Shown here: positions 51,079-59,256 of the stretch, piece after piece | Layout: each line of letters opens with the position of its first letter | How positions within the stretch are numbered: the first letter of the stretch is position 1 | DNA from: an uncultured Pseudogracilibacillus sp. | GTDB lineage: Bacteria; Bacillota; Bacilli; Bacillales; Amphibacillaceae | Direction of reading: 5' to 3' | Assembly (NCBI GenBank): GCA_937974845.1 | Contig: CALJVC010000081.1 | Span: forward strand, 1-64,000 | Length of the DNA stretch: 64,000 bases | Program-made: the position numbers and the translations under genes | The notes under the pieces: generated by a model | The model's database searches: none | Seen by the model: the letters and a program-made list of their open reading frames with translations, nothing else | What the model was told of the DNA's origin: nothing

Positions 51079-52407
51079 TTAGTCCAATTCGTCCTCGAAG
51101 GACTCTTGCCCCCACTTCAATTCCTTTAAGAGAGCCATGATACGTTTTACAGCGGGATGGTCTGATTTTTCCTGAATCATATCGAGCGGATAGTAAAGCT
51201 TATGATCCTTCCGTGTTTTTCCTGTAATCGAGTCGACGATAATTGAATGGTCCGACAGTTCCTTTTTCTTTCCATTAGGCATTTCCAAATAAATCGGCAC
51301 CCGACCCTGCCCATCAGAACGATATACATCGTAAGGCAAATCCTTCGACGAATCGACGACGAGGTAATATGTCGGGTCAATTTCCGCTTCCTTAAACAAA
51401 CGATGCAACTCGTCGAAGATATCTCCATGAAACTCCGGTTCATAGGGGACATATTTAAAAAGGCGGCGGTTGACAAAGCGGTCGCTCAAATCTCGTAAAA
51501 TCGGATCTTCCTCTTCCTGCCACCGTTGAAAATAGTAATAAATCACGTTTTCATCCAAGCGCAAATAGTCATCTAGGGAGACGTCCCCCTCAAAAAAAGA
51601 AGTCAAATACGTAGGGTTTACCTTGAAGGCATACCCCTTCTCATAAAGGTCCTTCACACGGTGGAAAATCTTCGTTAGTATGACCTCTGCGCTCCGCGTC
51701 ACCGGATGAAAGTATACTTGCCAATACATTTGATAACGGGATAAAATATAGTCTTCTACCGCATGCATTCCTGTAGATTTTATGACGATTTCATTTTCCC
51801 GGGCCCGCATAACGCGCAGGATTCTTTCCATATCGAAGTGGCCATAGCTCACCCCTGTATAATAAGCATCCCGTAATAAGTAATCCATCCGATCAGCATC
51901 GATTTGGCTAGAAATGAGGCTGACGACGAGCTGGTCTTCATAACTTTGATCGATAATACGGGCCACCCGCTCAGGAAAACTAGGATCTTTCGCTTTTAAA
52001 ACACGATGGATTTCTGTATCTTCTAAGAGGATTCGCTTAGTAAATTGTTCATGGTTTAAATGAAAGACTTTCTCAAAGGAATGGGAAAAGGGGCCGTGGC
52101 CGACGTCGTGTAAAAGGGCAGCACTGAGGGTCACAAGCTCTTCCTCCTTATTCCAATAGGGGGAGGACTCTATCTTGTTAATAATACGACGGACGATTTC
52201 ATACACCCCAAGGGAGTGGTTAAACCGACTATGTTCTGCGCCATGGAAGGTAAAAAAAGTCGTACCTAGCTGTTTAATGCGACGTAAACGTTGAAACTCT
52301 GGCGTGGCAATCAAATCCCAAATAAGCTTTTCTTTGACCCGGACATAACGATGGACCGGATCTTTGAACACTTTGACTTCATCAAGCTCCGTTTTTTTTG
52401 TAAACAT
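51079..52407 (-). CDS. ywfO: HD-domain phosphohydrolase, YwfO-like
   Basis: 442 residues related to dNTP triphosphohydrolases (SAMHD1-like HD superfamily). Metal ligands are visible: the first His in HSRFNHSLGVYEIVRRI, the HD pair in LLHDVGHGPFSHSFE, and the fourth Asp in SSQIDADRMDYLLRDA. Substrate probably a nucleotide; YwfO-type proteins have been assigned dNTPase activity, but that cannot be read here. Divergent from lipL across an 87-base gap. Confidence 0.88.
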   Translation of the reverse strand: MFTKKTELDEVKVFKDPVHRYVRVKEKLIWDLIATPEFQRLRRIKQLGTTFFTFHGAEHSRFNHSLGVYEIVRRIINKIESSPYWNKEEELVTLSAALLHDVGHGPFSHSFEKVFHLNHEQFTKRILLEDTEIHRVLKAKDPSFPERVARIIDQSYEDQLVVSLISSQIDADRMDYLLRDAYYTGVSYGHFDMERILRVMRARENEIVIKSTGMHAVEDYILSRYQMYWQVYFHPVTRSAEVILTKIFHRVKDLYEKGYAFKVNPTYLTSFFEGDVSLDDYLRLDENVIYYYFQRWQEEEDPILRDLSDRFVNRRLFKYVPYEPEFHGDIFDELHRLFKEAEIDPTYYLVVDSSKDLPYDVYRSDGQGRVPIYLEMPNGKKKELSDHSIIVDSITGKTRKDHKLYYPLDMIQEKSDHPAVKRIMALLKELKWGQESFEDELD

Positions 52408-52494
52408 GGACTCACCCGTTTCCTTTCATCCTTATTTCTTCATACTATATAATAGTGTACATGTTCGATTCAATTTTTTCGAAGGAGTAGACCA

Positions 52495-53343
52495 ATGGAG
52501 AAACGATCTCAAACATTATTCAACCAGCGCTCGCTCCGCCTGATCGATGACAGTTGGCGGACAGAAATCTTCGGCCAAGCTTATCAAGCGATAACATCCT
52601 TCGCCTTAGAAGATGCGATCGCTACCGCTGTCGGCAAGGAAAAGGCACCTATGTCCTTAAGGTTCTGGGTACATGACCGAACCCTTGTCCTCGGCATCCC
52701 TGACGCCCGCCTCCCGTACTTGCAAGACGGGGTCGAATACGTCCGTTCCCTTGGCTATCATGTACTTGTTCGAAATTCCGGAGGGTTGGCCGTCCTTCTT
52801 GATAAGCAGGTGTTAAACGTCTCCCTCCTAGTACCAAGTAGCCACTCCTTATCAATCGACGAAGGATACGATACGATGTTCCAACTCGTTAAGGAAATAT
52901 TAGAGAAAGAAGGCGTCACGATCCAAGCCTATGAAATTATCGGCTCCTATTGCCCCGGAGACTATGACCTTAGTATCGATGGAAAAAAATTTGCTGGACT
53001 TTCCCAGCGACGTGTCCGTGAAGGTATCTCTATCCAAATGTACCTTGATGTCGCCGGTAATAGCTACGAACGGGCCGAAATAGTGAGGACCTTTTATAAC
53101 CTAGCGAAAAAAGGCCAACCGACCCGTTTTACCTATCCGGAAGTAAACCCTTCCGTCATGGCTTCCTTAAGCCAGTTATTAGAAAGGAAAGTCACAGTAG
53201 AAGAGATGAAAGAAGCCTTCCTTCAGGCTCTTACTAGGAAAGGTGCCCAAATACAAAAGGGAGATTATACCGAATATGAAAGGGAGCTTTTTACTCAACG
53301 TATGGAGCAAATGGAGAAAAGAAATGAAATTTTACGGTTTTAA
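52495..53343 (+). CDS. lipL: Octanoyl-[GcvH]:protein N-octanoyltransferase
   Basis: Amidotransferase that moves octanoate from GcvH to the lipoyl domains of E2 subunits, needed in the Bacillus lipoylation route. 282 residues of the BPL/LplA/LipB fold. The catalytic Cys153 is in IIGSYCPGDYDLSIDGKKFAG, equivalent to Cys150 in B. subtilis LipL (YwfL), with the RNSGGLAVLLD loop at about residue 92-102. The start follows AAGGAG. Gene order next to ywfO supports the identity. Confidence 0.9.
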   Translation: MEKRSQTLFNQRSLRLIDDSWRTEIFGQAYQAITSFALEDAIATAVGKEKAPMSLRFWVHDRTLVLGIPDARLPYLQDGVEYVRSLGYHVLVRNSGGLAVLLDKQVLNVSLLVPSSHSLSIDEGYDTMFQLVKEILEKEGVTIQAYEIIGSYCPGDYDLSIDGKKFAGLSQRRVREGISIQMYLDVAGNSYERAEIVRTFYNLAKKGQPTRFTYPEVNPSVMASLSQLLERKVTVEEMKEAFLQALTRKGAQIQKGDYTEYERELFTQRMEQMEKRNEILRF

Positions 53344-53643
53344 GCCGGAGGAAAAAAGAGATTAAGCTTCGATAGTTTGGTTCTCCTTTATCGAGGACAA
53401 TCCTCTTTTATAGACAACGGCGCTCCGGGATTTGCTCCCGGTCAACTAGAGAAAGCGTTATCAACTGAGGAAGAAAGAAGGTGAAGCACGGATGGCTTCA
53501 CATTCTATATGCGGAGAAGGTCGCATACGTTCAGATGCTTATTTTCATGGATACGTAGGTAGAATCTTAAGATGCTCGGCATCGAACCTTAGCAACCTTT
53601 CCCTAATCAATATGTAGCTTACTATCAAACGTACATTAAAAAT
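53344..53643. other. Convergent gap between lipL and ywdK with small hairpins
   Basis: No convincing gene. Perfect hairpins GTGAAGC / GCTTCAC (53481-53487 and 53495-53501) and CCGGGA / TCCCGG (near 53432-53448) are present without U-runs. The word GATGCTTAYTTTC near 53537-53550 also occurs in the spacer upstream of leuB, with one difference, which may be chance. Confidence 0.35.
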
Positions 53644-54021
53644 TTAAAAGAAGTCTAGTACCTTTGTTAAGCCGTAGCCGAAAAATACCCAAGCGACTAA
53701 AAAGGTCACGCCACCAAAAGGAGTGATCATCGCTAAAAAGCGAGTGCCTGTCGTCGAATAAAAATAAAGGCTACCAGCAAACAATAGGGTGCCGATAATA
53801 AAGAGCCATCCCGCCCATACGAGACTCGTTAACTGATGCTTCGCTAAAAGTAATCCCGCAATAATTAAAGGAACGGTATGGAACATTTGATAGTTGACGG
53901 CTTTTTCCCAAGTTTTTAACTTCGCCTCGGTAATATTCCCTTCTAAAATATGGGCACCAAAGGCACCTAGGGCCACCGATAGAAAACCGAAAATCGCTCC
54001 GATAATGACAAAGACTCTCAT
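53644..54021 (-). CDS. ywdK: DUF423 family membrane protein, YwdK-like
   Basis: 125 residues with four predicted membrane helices and the family signature GAIFGFLSVALGAFGAHIL at the N terminus, followed by KLKTWEKAVNYQMFHTVPLI. Function unknown. It follows ywdI by 18 bases and is probably co-transcribed. Confidence 0.88.
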   Translation of the reverse strand: MRVFVIIGAIFGFLSVALGAFGAHILEGNITEAKLKTWEKAVNYQMFHTVPLIIAGLLLAKHQLTSLVWAGWLFIIGTLLFAGSLYFYSTTGTRFLAMITPFGGVTFLVAWVFFGYGLTKVLDFF

Positions 54022-54039
54022 ATGCTTTTCTCCTTTACT

Positions 54040-54315
54040 TTAAAAATCAAAGATGGACTTAGGATCATGAATGACTGTTTCCTCTAGCGGTTCCAAGCTA
54101 GCTTGGGATTGCTTCGGGGACAATGCTTCCTTGCTTGGCATCGTGCGTTCTTCCGGAGACAAGCTTCGGGTCTCTAAAAGCAATAACTCACATAGTAGTT
54201 TAATATTTTCTACTTCACGAAGCATAGTAGCAGAATCTTGGCCTGCATTTTTCGCCTTTGCTACATGGGCTTCGATCTTGTTTAAAATTGTCTCACTAGA
54301 AACGTACATATACAC
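54040..54315 (-). CDS. ywdI: YwdI family protein
   Basis: 91 residues, soluble, unknown function. The N-terminal helix (SETILNKIEAHVAKAKNA) and the central IKLLCELLL are typical of the family; the C-terminal half is polar and ends in DPKSIFDF. The start may be GTG at 54315 (five bases after AAAGGG) or ATG at 54309. It precedes ywdK, the B. subtilis gene order. Confidence 0.78.
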   Translation of the reverse strand: MYMYVSSETILNKIEAHVAKAKNAGQDSATMLREVENIKLLCELLLLETRSLSPEERTMPSKEALSPKQSQASLEPLEETVIHDPKSIFDF

Positions 54316-54359
54316 TCACACCCTTTGATAAATAGTCCCTACGAAACAGTCATAAGAAA

Positions 54360-54392
54360 ATAAGTTTTATCTACTAGGCAGATAAAACTTAT
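54360..54392. terminator. Terminator between aspA and ywdI
   Basis: Perfect 13-bp stem ATAAGTTTTATCT (54360-54372) / AGATAAAACTTAT (54380-54392), followed on the minus strand by TTTTCTTATG. It terminates the leftward aspA transcript. Confidence 0.82.
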
Positions 54393-54481
54393 ACTTCTTT
54401 TTTTATTTTACTATGTTTCTTTCCTTTAGGGAAATGGTTACCCTTGAGAAGGGAAGGCATCCCCTTCCCTACCCATAGCAA

Positions 54482-55921
54482 CTACTTACTGCTGTTAGAA
54501 TTTTCCTTTAGTAAGGCTTCTCCAGCAATGCCTGGCTCTGTCATTTCGAGCGGATCTAATATTTGATCCACAACGTTCTCAGGTAAAATGTTATCCCGGA
54601 TAATAATTTCTCGTACTTGCGTTCCGGTTTCTAGAGCTTCTTTAGCCACTTTAGAAGCTGTCTCATAACCGACGTGTGGGTTTAAGGCCGTTATAATACC
54701 TACACTGTTGTCGACATAGGCCTTACAGACGTCTTCATTGGCCTGAATACCTTCGATACAATCTTTACGGAAGGTATCTAAGACATTCGTCATCGCCCGG
54801 ATGGACTGTTGTAAGTTGTATACGAGCACTGGCTCCATTACGTTTAACTCAAATTGCCCCGCTTCCGCTGCCATCGAAACCGTTAAATCATTGCCGGCAA
54901 CTTGGAAGGCTACTTGGTTAACTACTTCACAAATAACCGGGTTAATTTTCCCTGGCATGATAGAAGACCCAGGTTGTTTAGCCGGTACGATAATTTCACC
55001 AAACCCTGCGCGCGGACCAGAAGACATTAGTCGTAAGTCGTTAGAGATTTTCGAAATATTTAACATACAAATCTTCAAGGCACTAGAAGTTTGCATATAA
55101 GCATCGGCACTTTGGGTCGCATCGACAAGGTTTTCCGCATTTACAATCGGTAACCCTGTTAATTGCTGTAACGTTTCAACAGCCTTCGCTACATACTGAG
55201 GATTCGCATTTAATCCTGTACCAACGGCCGTTGCGCCTAAATTGACTTCTACTAAGGCTTCACGTAAACGACTGATTCGTTTAATATCCCGTGAAAGGAT
55301 CGACTCATAGGCTTTAAATTCCTGCCCGAGACGGATCGGTACCGCATCTTGTAAATGGGTCCGACCCATTTTGATGACCGTATCGAACTCCTCGGCCTTT
55401 TTAGCAAGGGCGCCTTGTAAATTCTCTAGGACATCGACGAGGCGGTCGATCGAATGAAGAAGAGCAATCCGAATGGCTGTCGGTACCGCATCGTTCGTCG
55501 ACTGCGACATATTCACGTGGGTATTCGGATGTACCGTATCATAGGCTCCCTTTGGTTTACCTAATATTTCAAGGGCTCGGTTCGCAATAACTTCGTTAGC
55601 ATTCATATTCGTCGAAGTACCGGCACCGCCTTGAATTGGATCAACGATAAATTGATCGTGTAATTTCCCAGCAATAATATCATCCGCTGCCTGAACGATC
55701 GCCTTACCAATCTTCTCGTCGAGCGTACCTACATCCATATTGGCGATAGCTGCAGCTTTTTTTACTTGCGCTAAGGCGACGATTAAATCCCGATCAAGCC
55801 TGTGACCGGTAATGTTAAAGTTTTCCTTTGCTCTTATCGTTTGAATCCCATAGTATGCTTCGGCTGGAACTTCTTTTTTTCCTAATAAGTCTTCTTCGAC
55901 ACGAGTTTGGTTAACGACCAT
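54482..55921 (-). CDS. aspA: Aspartate ammonia-lyase
   Basis: Fumarase/aspartase superfamily, 479 residues: deaminates aspartate to fumarate. The N terminus EDLLGKKEVPAEAYYGIQTIRAKENF (given here as residues about 9-34) and GAGTSTNMNANEVIANRALE fit aspartase better than FumC. The mobile catalytic loop PGSSIMPGKINPVICE with the catalytic Ser is intact. Monocistronic with its own terminator. Class II fumarase is the alternative, but less likely. Confidence 0.88.
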   Translation of the reverse strand: MVVNQTRVEEDLLGKKEVPAEAYYGIQTIRAKENFNITGHRLDRDLIVALAQVKKAAAIANMDVGTLDEKIGKAIVQAADDIIAGKLHDQFIVDPIQGGAGTSTNMNANEVIANRALEILGKPKGAYDTVHPNTHVNMSQSTNDAVPTAIRIALLHSIDRLVDVLENLQGALAKKAEEFDTVIKMGRTHLQDAVPIRLGQEFKAYESILSRDIKRISRLREALVEVNLGATAVGTGLNANPQYVAKAVETLQQLTGLPIVNAENLVDATQSADAYMQTSSALKICMLNISKISNDLRLMSSGPRAGFGEIIVPAKQPGSSIMPGKINPVICEVVNQVAFQVAGNDLTVSMAAEAGQFELNVMEPVLVYNLQQSIRAMTNVLDTFRKDCIEGIQANEDVCKAYVDNSVGIITALNPHVGYETASKVAKEALETGTQVREIIIRDNILPENVVDQILDPLEMTEPGIAGEALLKENSNSSK

Positions 55922-56147
55922 CTTTGAAAACTCCTCCTAATATGAGGCCTATGTAAGCCCCATTCTACAATTGTTTTATCTTGCATTCCTATATTATTCG
56001 AAACAGTCTAACACTTTCTACAATTAATATACCCTTGATTATATTTTTATCCCCAAAAGTTGTCAACATGTATGGTAGTGAAAATTTTGTTACAATACCT
56101 GGTTATTCTAAGGCTATACCTCTTATTTTAGCTGATTTCTAGAAGCT

Positions 56148-56903
56148 TTATTCTGCCTGTTCCTTCGGTGAAGAAGCGAACCAACCGATGACAGCAATCG
56201 CAATAATGACGACGTAGAAGGTCAGTTTCCACGGCCATGACTGAACGAAGGTTTCGGGAATTAAACCAATCTCTTGATGGCTAAGGACCAAGAGGGACAG
56301 TTTTACCCCTACCCAGCCAACAATAATAAAAGCTGATAACTCTAAACCTGGACGCTCGGCCAAAATTTTAACAAAGAGGTTTGCAGCAAAACGCATTAAA
56401 ATTACCCCAATCATTCCTCCAACAAAGACGACTAGGAACTGCCCTCCATCCAAACTTCCCACAGTAAAAAGCCCCGTCGGAGGCAAGGCGACGGCTAGGG
56501 CCACTGCTGCTAAAATCGAGTCGACGGCAAAGGCTAAGTCCGCAATTTCAACTTTGAGCACCGTCATCCAAAAACCGGACGTTTTCGGTTCTTTTTTAAC
56601 AGGTTTTTCCTTCGGCGGACGATAACGCTGAAAGATATAGCGGAAGGAAATAAATAAGAGATAGATTGCACCGATTGCTTGAATTTGCCAAAAATTAATA
56701 AAAAATGAAATAAGAAAAAGAGAGCTCAGCCTTAAGATAAAAGCTCCAGCTAAGCCATAAAATAAAGCCTTCCGCCGTTCCTCCTCTTCCAAATGCTTGA
56801 CCATAATAGCTAGGACTAGGGCATTGTCTGCCGCTAATAGCCCTTCTAAACCGATCAGTAACAGTAACACCCAGAAATATTCCAAAAATAATTGAAAGGT
56901 CAT
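56148..56903 (-). CDS. TerC family membrane protein, probable manganese exporter
   Basis: 251 residues, about seven membrane helices. The two TerC signatures LEGLLAADNALVLAIMV and VEIADLAFAVDSILAAVAL carry the conserved acidic residues. Relatives in B. subtilis (MeeY/YkoY, MeeF/YceF) export Mn2+ and load secreted metalloenzymes. The Mn2+ riboswitch directly upstream supports this; LtaS, also encoded here, is a Mn2+-dependent exoenzyme and a possible client. Confidence 0.88.
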   Translation of the reverse strand: MTFQLFLEYFWVLLLLIGLEGLLAADNALVLAIMVKHLEEEERRKALFYGLAGAFILRLSSLFLISFFINFWQIQAIGAIYLLFISFRYIFQRYRPPKEKPVKKEPKTSGFWMTVLKVEIADLAFAVDSILAAVALAVALPPTGLFTVGSLDGGQFLVVFVGGMIGVILMRFAANLFVKILAERPGLELSAFIIVGWVGVKLSLLVLSHQEIGLIPETFVQSWPWKLTFYVVIIAIAVIGWFASSPKEQAE

Positions 56904-56951
56904 GTCTGTTCTCCTTATCCTCTATGTTAGTTTCCAAAGTTTTTGGCATAT

Positions 56952-57104
56952 AAAAAAACCTTTATCTTATTATGCGCAAATGTTACATAGTTAACATTTG
57001 TATCCTGCATAATAAGATAAAGGTCTTGCTAACAACGGTCGTTGCCAGCGATGCCGGGGCGAGAGCCCGTAATGACGACATCTGCTGTATAGCTACTCCC
57101 CTTT
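56952..57104 (-). promoter_or_regulatory. yybP-ykoY manganese riboswitch with 17-bp terminator
   Basis: Reading leftward, AAAGGGGAGTAGCT (from 57104) and later GCTGGCAACGACCGTTG with AGCAAGACC (to about 57018) are the two conserved parts of the yybP-ykoY aptamer. They are followed by a perfect 17-bp terminator stem (plus-strand 56959-56975 and 57007-57023) with an inner hairpin (AAATGTTA / TAACATTT) and seven U residues. Aptamer and terminator overlap at GACCTTT, so Mn2+ binding should prevent the terminator and switch the TerC gene on. Confidence 0.92.
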
Positions 57105-57119
57105 ATACTTGATGGACAC

Positions 57120-58862
57120 TTACATATTTTCTTCTACTACAATTAAATCATATAATGCTTTTTTTAGCATCTGATAACGCTCGTCCACCTCTTCTTTTGT
57201 TCTTCCGTAAGCACCGTAGTACCATTTTAACTTTGGTTCCGTGCCGGAAGGTCGGAGGCAGACCCAGGAACGATCTTCTAAAACATATTTTATCACATTT
57301 TCCCGCGGTAAGGTCAAGCTTTCCTCTAAGGATGAATTCTTTACACCGCTACGAACTCTTTGGAGGTAATCTTCCTTATATAAAACGTCCAAATCCCCAA
57401 TAGTAGAAAGGGAACCTTGACGAAAACGGTCGATGATGGCGTGAATTTTTTCGACACCTTGTTTTCCTTCTAATGTGATGGCATCGACCCCTTCTTTATA
57501 ATAGCCGTGCTTCTCATAAAGGGCTTCTAAGGCATCGAGTAAGGTCTTTCCTTTCCTTTGCCAATAATCAGCCATTTGGCAAGTCATCATGGCGGCATGT
57601 ACCCCATCCTTATCCCGAACAAAGGGGGTCATTAAATAACCATAGCTTTCCTCGTAACCGAATAGGAAGGTTTCGCCCGTTCGGTCGAATTCGTTAATTT
57701 TCTCACCGATATACTTAAAGCCTGTCAACGTATCGATCGTTTCAATCCCGTAGGAACTAGCGATTGCCCGACCTAATTCTGAAGTGACAATCGTCTTTAC
57801 CATCCTAGCACTCGGTAAAATTCGTTCATCCGTATGGGAAGCGATATAATCGAGTAAAAGGGCGCCTAACTGGTTTCCATTTAAAAGGACGTAGTCTCCA
57901 GATATATCCCGAACAGCTACTCCTAGACGGTCAGCATCAGGATCCGTCGCTAATAACAGGTCCGCTTCAACTTTCCTTCCTAGCTCCTTCGCCTTTTCAA
58001 AGGCCGAAGGTTCCTCAGGGTTGGGTGAAGAAACCGTCGAAAATTCTGGATCCGCTACCGCCTGCTCTTCCACCACATGGACATTTGGAAAACGCAACAT
58101 TCGTAAACCCTCTGTCACAAGCTTTGTCGCCGTACCATGGAGCGGAGTAAAAACGATTCGTAGCGGTTTTTCCTTCTCTTCTACCGGACCGGTCGGCTGA
58201 AGGGAAAACGTAGACATCGAAACCATCATATCCAAATAGGCCGAGCCTATCTCATCTTTTAATATCTCCAACAAGCCACTCTGTTTGACTTCCTGCAGGG
58301 ACTTCGTCGCCACGGTTAACTCGTCCTCTACTTCTTCAATGGCTGAAATTATCGCCTCAGCCTCCGTTGAAGTAATTTGGCTCCCTGCTTCATTATAAAC
58401 TTTTAACCCGTTATACTCGGGGGGATTATGGCTAGCAGTAATCATGATTCCGGCTACCGTCCGCAAATGCCTCACCGCAAAGGAAAGTAAGGGGGTCGGC
58501 TGGATCGACTCAAACAAATACGTTTTAATACGATGAGCCCCTAACACCTTCGCTACTTCATAGGCAAAGTCCTTTGATTTATGCCGGGAATCATAGGCTA
58601 CGACGACTCCACGGCTCTCGTAATTAACCGTATGTTCCTTAATATAATTTGCTAGACCCTCGACCGTCTTCCTAACCGTATAGAGGTTCATCCGGTTAGG
58701 ACCAGGGCCAAGCTTTCCACGGATTCCCCCGGTACCGAAGGAAAGGTTTTCATAGAAAGCATCTTCTAAACTAGCCCGATCCTTAGCCATCTCTTCTAGT
58801 TCTGCCTTTAATTCTTCATCTAACTCTGGAAAGTTAAGCCATTTTTGAATAGTTTTTTGCAC
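57120..58862 (-). CDS. pgcA: Alpha-phosphoglucomutase
   Basis: Interconverts glucose-6-phosphate and glucose-1-phosphate. 580 residues of the phosphohexomutase family: phosphoserine loop TASHNPPEYNG (Ser144), metal loop DPDADRLG near residue 305, sugar loop GYEESYGY and phosphate loop RPSGTEPK near the C terminus. In Bacillus PgcA feeds UDP-glucose for teichoic acid decoration and the diglucosyl-diacylglycerol anchor of lipoteichoic acid, which connects it functionally to ltaS. Phosphomannomutase activity is possible. Confidence 0.92.
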   Translation of the reverse strand: MQKTIQKWLNFPELDEELKAELEEMAKDRASLEDAFYENLSFGTGGIRGKLGPGPNRMNLYTVRKTVEGLANYIKEHTVNYESRGVVVAYDSRHKSKDFAYEVAKVLGAHRIKTYLFESIQPTPLLSFAVRHLRTVAGIMITASHNPPEYNGLKVYNEAGSQITSTEAEAIISAIEEVEDELTVATKSLQEVKQSGLLEILKDEIGSAYLDMMVSMSTFSLQPTGPVEEKEKPLRIVFTPLHGTATKLVTEGLRMLRFPNVHVVEEQAVADPEFSTVSSPNPEEPSAFEKAKELGRKVEADLLLATDPDADRLGVAVRDISGDYVLLNGNQLGALLLDYIASHTDERILPSARMVKTIVTSELGRAIASSYGIETIDTLTGFKYIGEKINEFDRTGETFLFGYEESYGYLMTPFVRDKDGVHAAMMTCQMADYWQRKGKTLLDALEALYEKHGYYKEGVDAITLEGKQGVEKIHAIIDRFRQGSLSTIGDLDVLYKEDYLQRVRSGVKNSSLEESLTLPRENVIKYVLEDRSWVCLRPSGTEPKLKWYYGAYGRTKEEVDERYQMLKKALYDLIVVEENM

Positions 58863-59013
58863 CGTTTCTCCTCCTACAGACGTGGCTATGCGCTACGTTT
58901 TTACCTAATGAAAATAATAGCACAAGTTTTTCATTTGTTCTACTTAAGAAAAGGAAGGACTTTGGTTGTGAGTCCTGGGAAAATCCTCTACAATAAATGA
59001 AGGAGTGATGAAT

Positions 59014-59202
59014 ATGGATAAAAAACAATTAGAAGCTAAGCTAGCCGAATTAAAGTCCGACTATGTCCGCATCCAAGGTGACTTGGAAAAGGTCGTCTCC
59101 GTCGGAGGTCAAGCTGAAACTCCCGAACGCGAACTCATTCGCTTGGAAGAGGAAATTGCTAATATCAACGAACAACTGGCAAAATTAGATTCGGACGCAT
59201 AG
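59014..59202 (+). CDS. SE1561 family small protein
   Basis: 62-residue helical protein, probably a short coiled coil (MDKKQLEAKLAELKSDYVRI; EELIRLEEEIANINEQLAKL-like C-terminal half). Function unknown; the family occurs across Bacillales. Starts at 59005 (GTG), 59008 and 59014 are in frame; I chose ATG 59014 because AAGGAG ends eight bases before it. It is the only rightward gene in this stretch and has a bidirectional terminator. Confidence 0.8.
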   Translation: MDKKQLEAKLAELKSDYVRIQGDLEKVVSVGGQAETPERELIRLEEEIANINEQLAKLDSDA

Positions 59203-59214
59203 TCGGAAGTATAT

Positions 59215-59256
59215 ACTAAACGGATTGAAAGCAGGGCTTTCAATCCGTTTTTTTAT
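59215..59256. terminator. Bidirectional terminator between the SE1561-type gene and the antiporter
   Basis: Perfect 15-bp stem AAACGGATTGAAAGC (59218-59232) / GCTTTCAATCCGTTT (59236-59250), loop AGG, with T-runs on both sides. It extends into the end of the antiporter frame. Confidence 0.9.
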
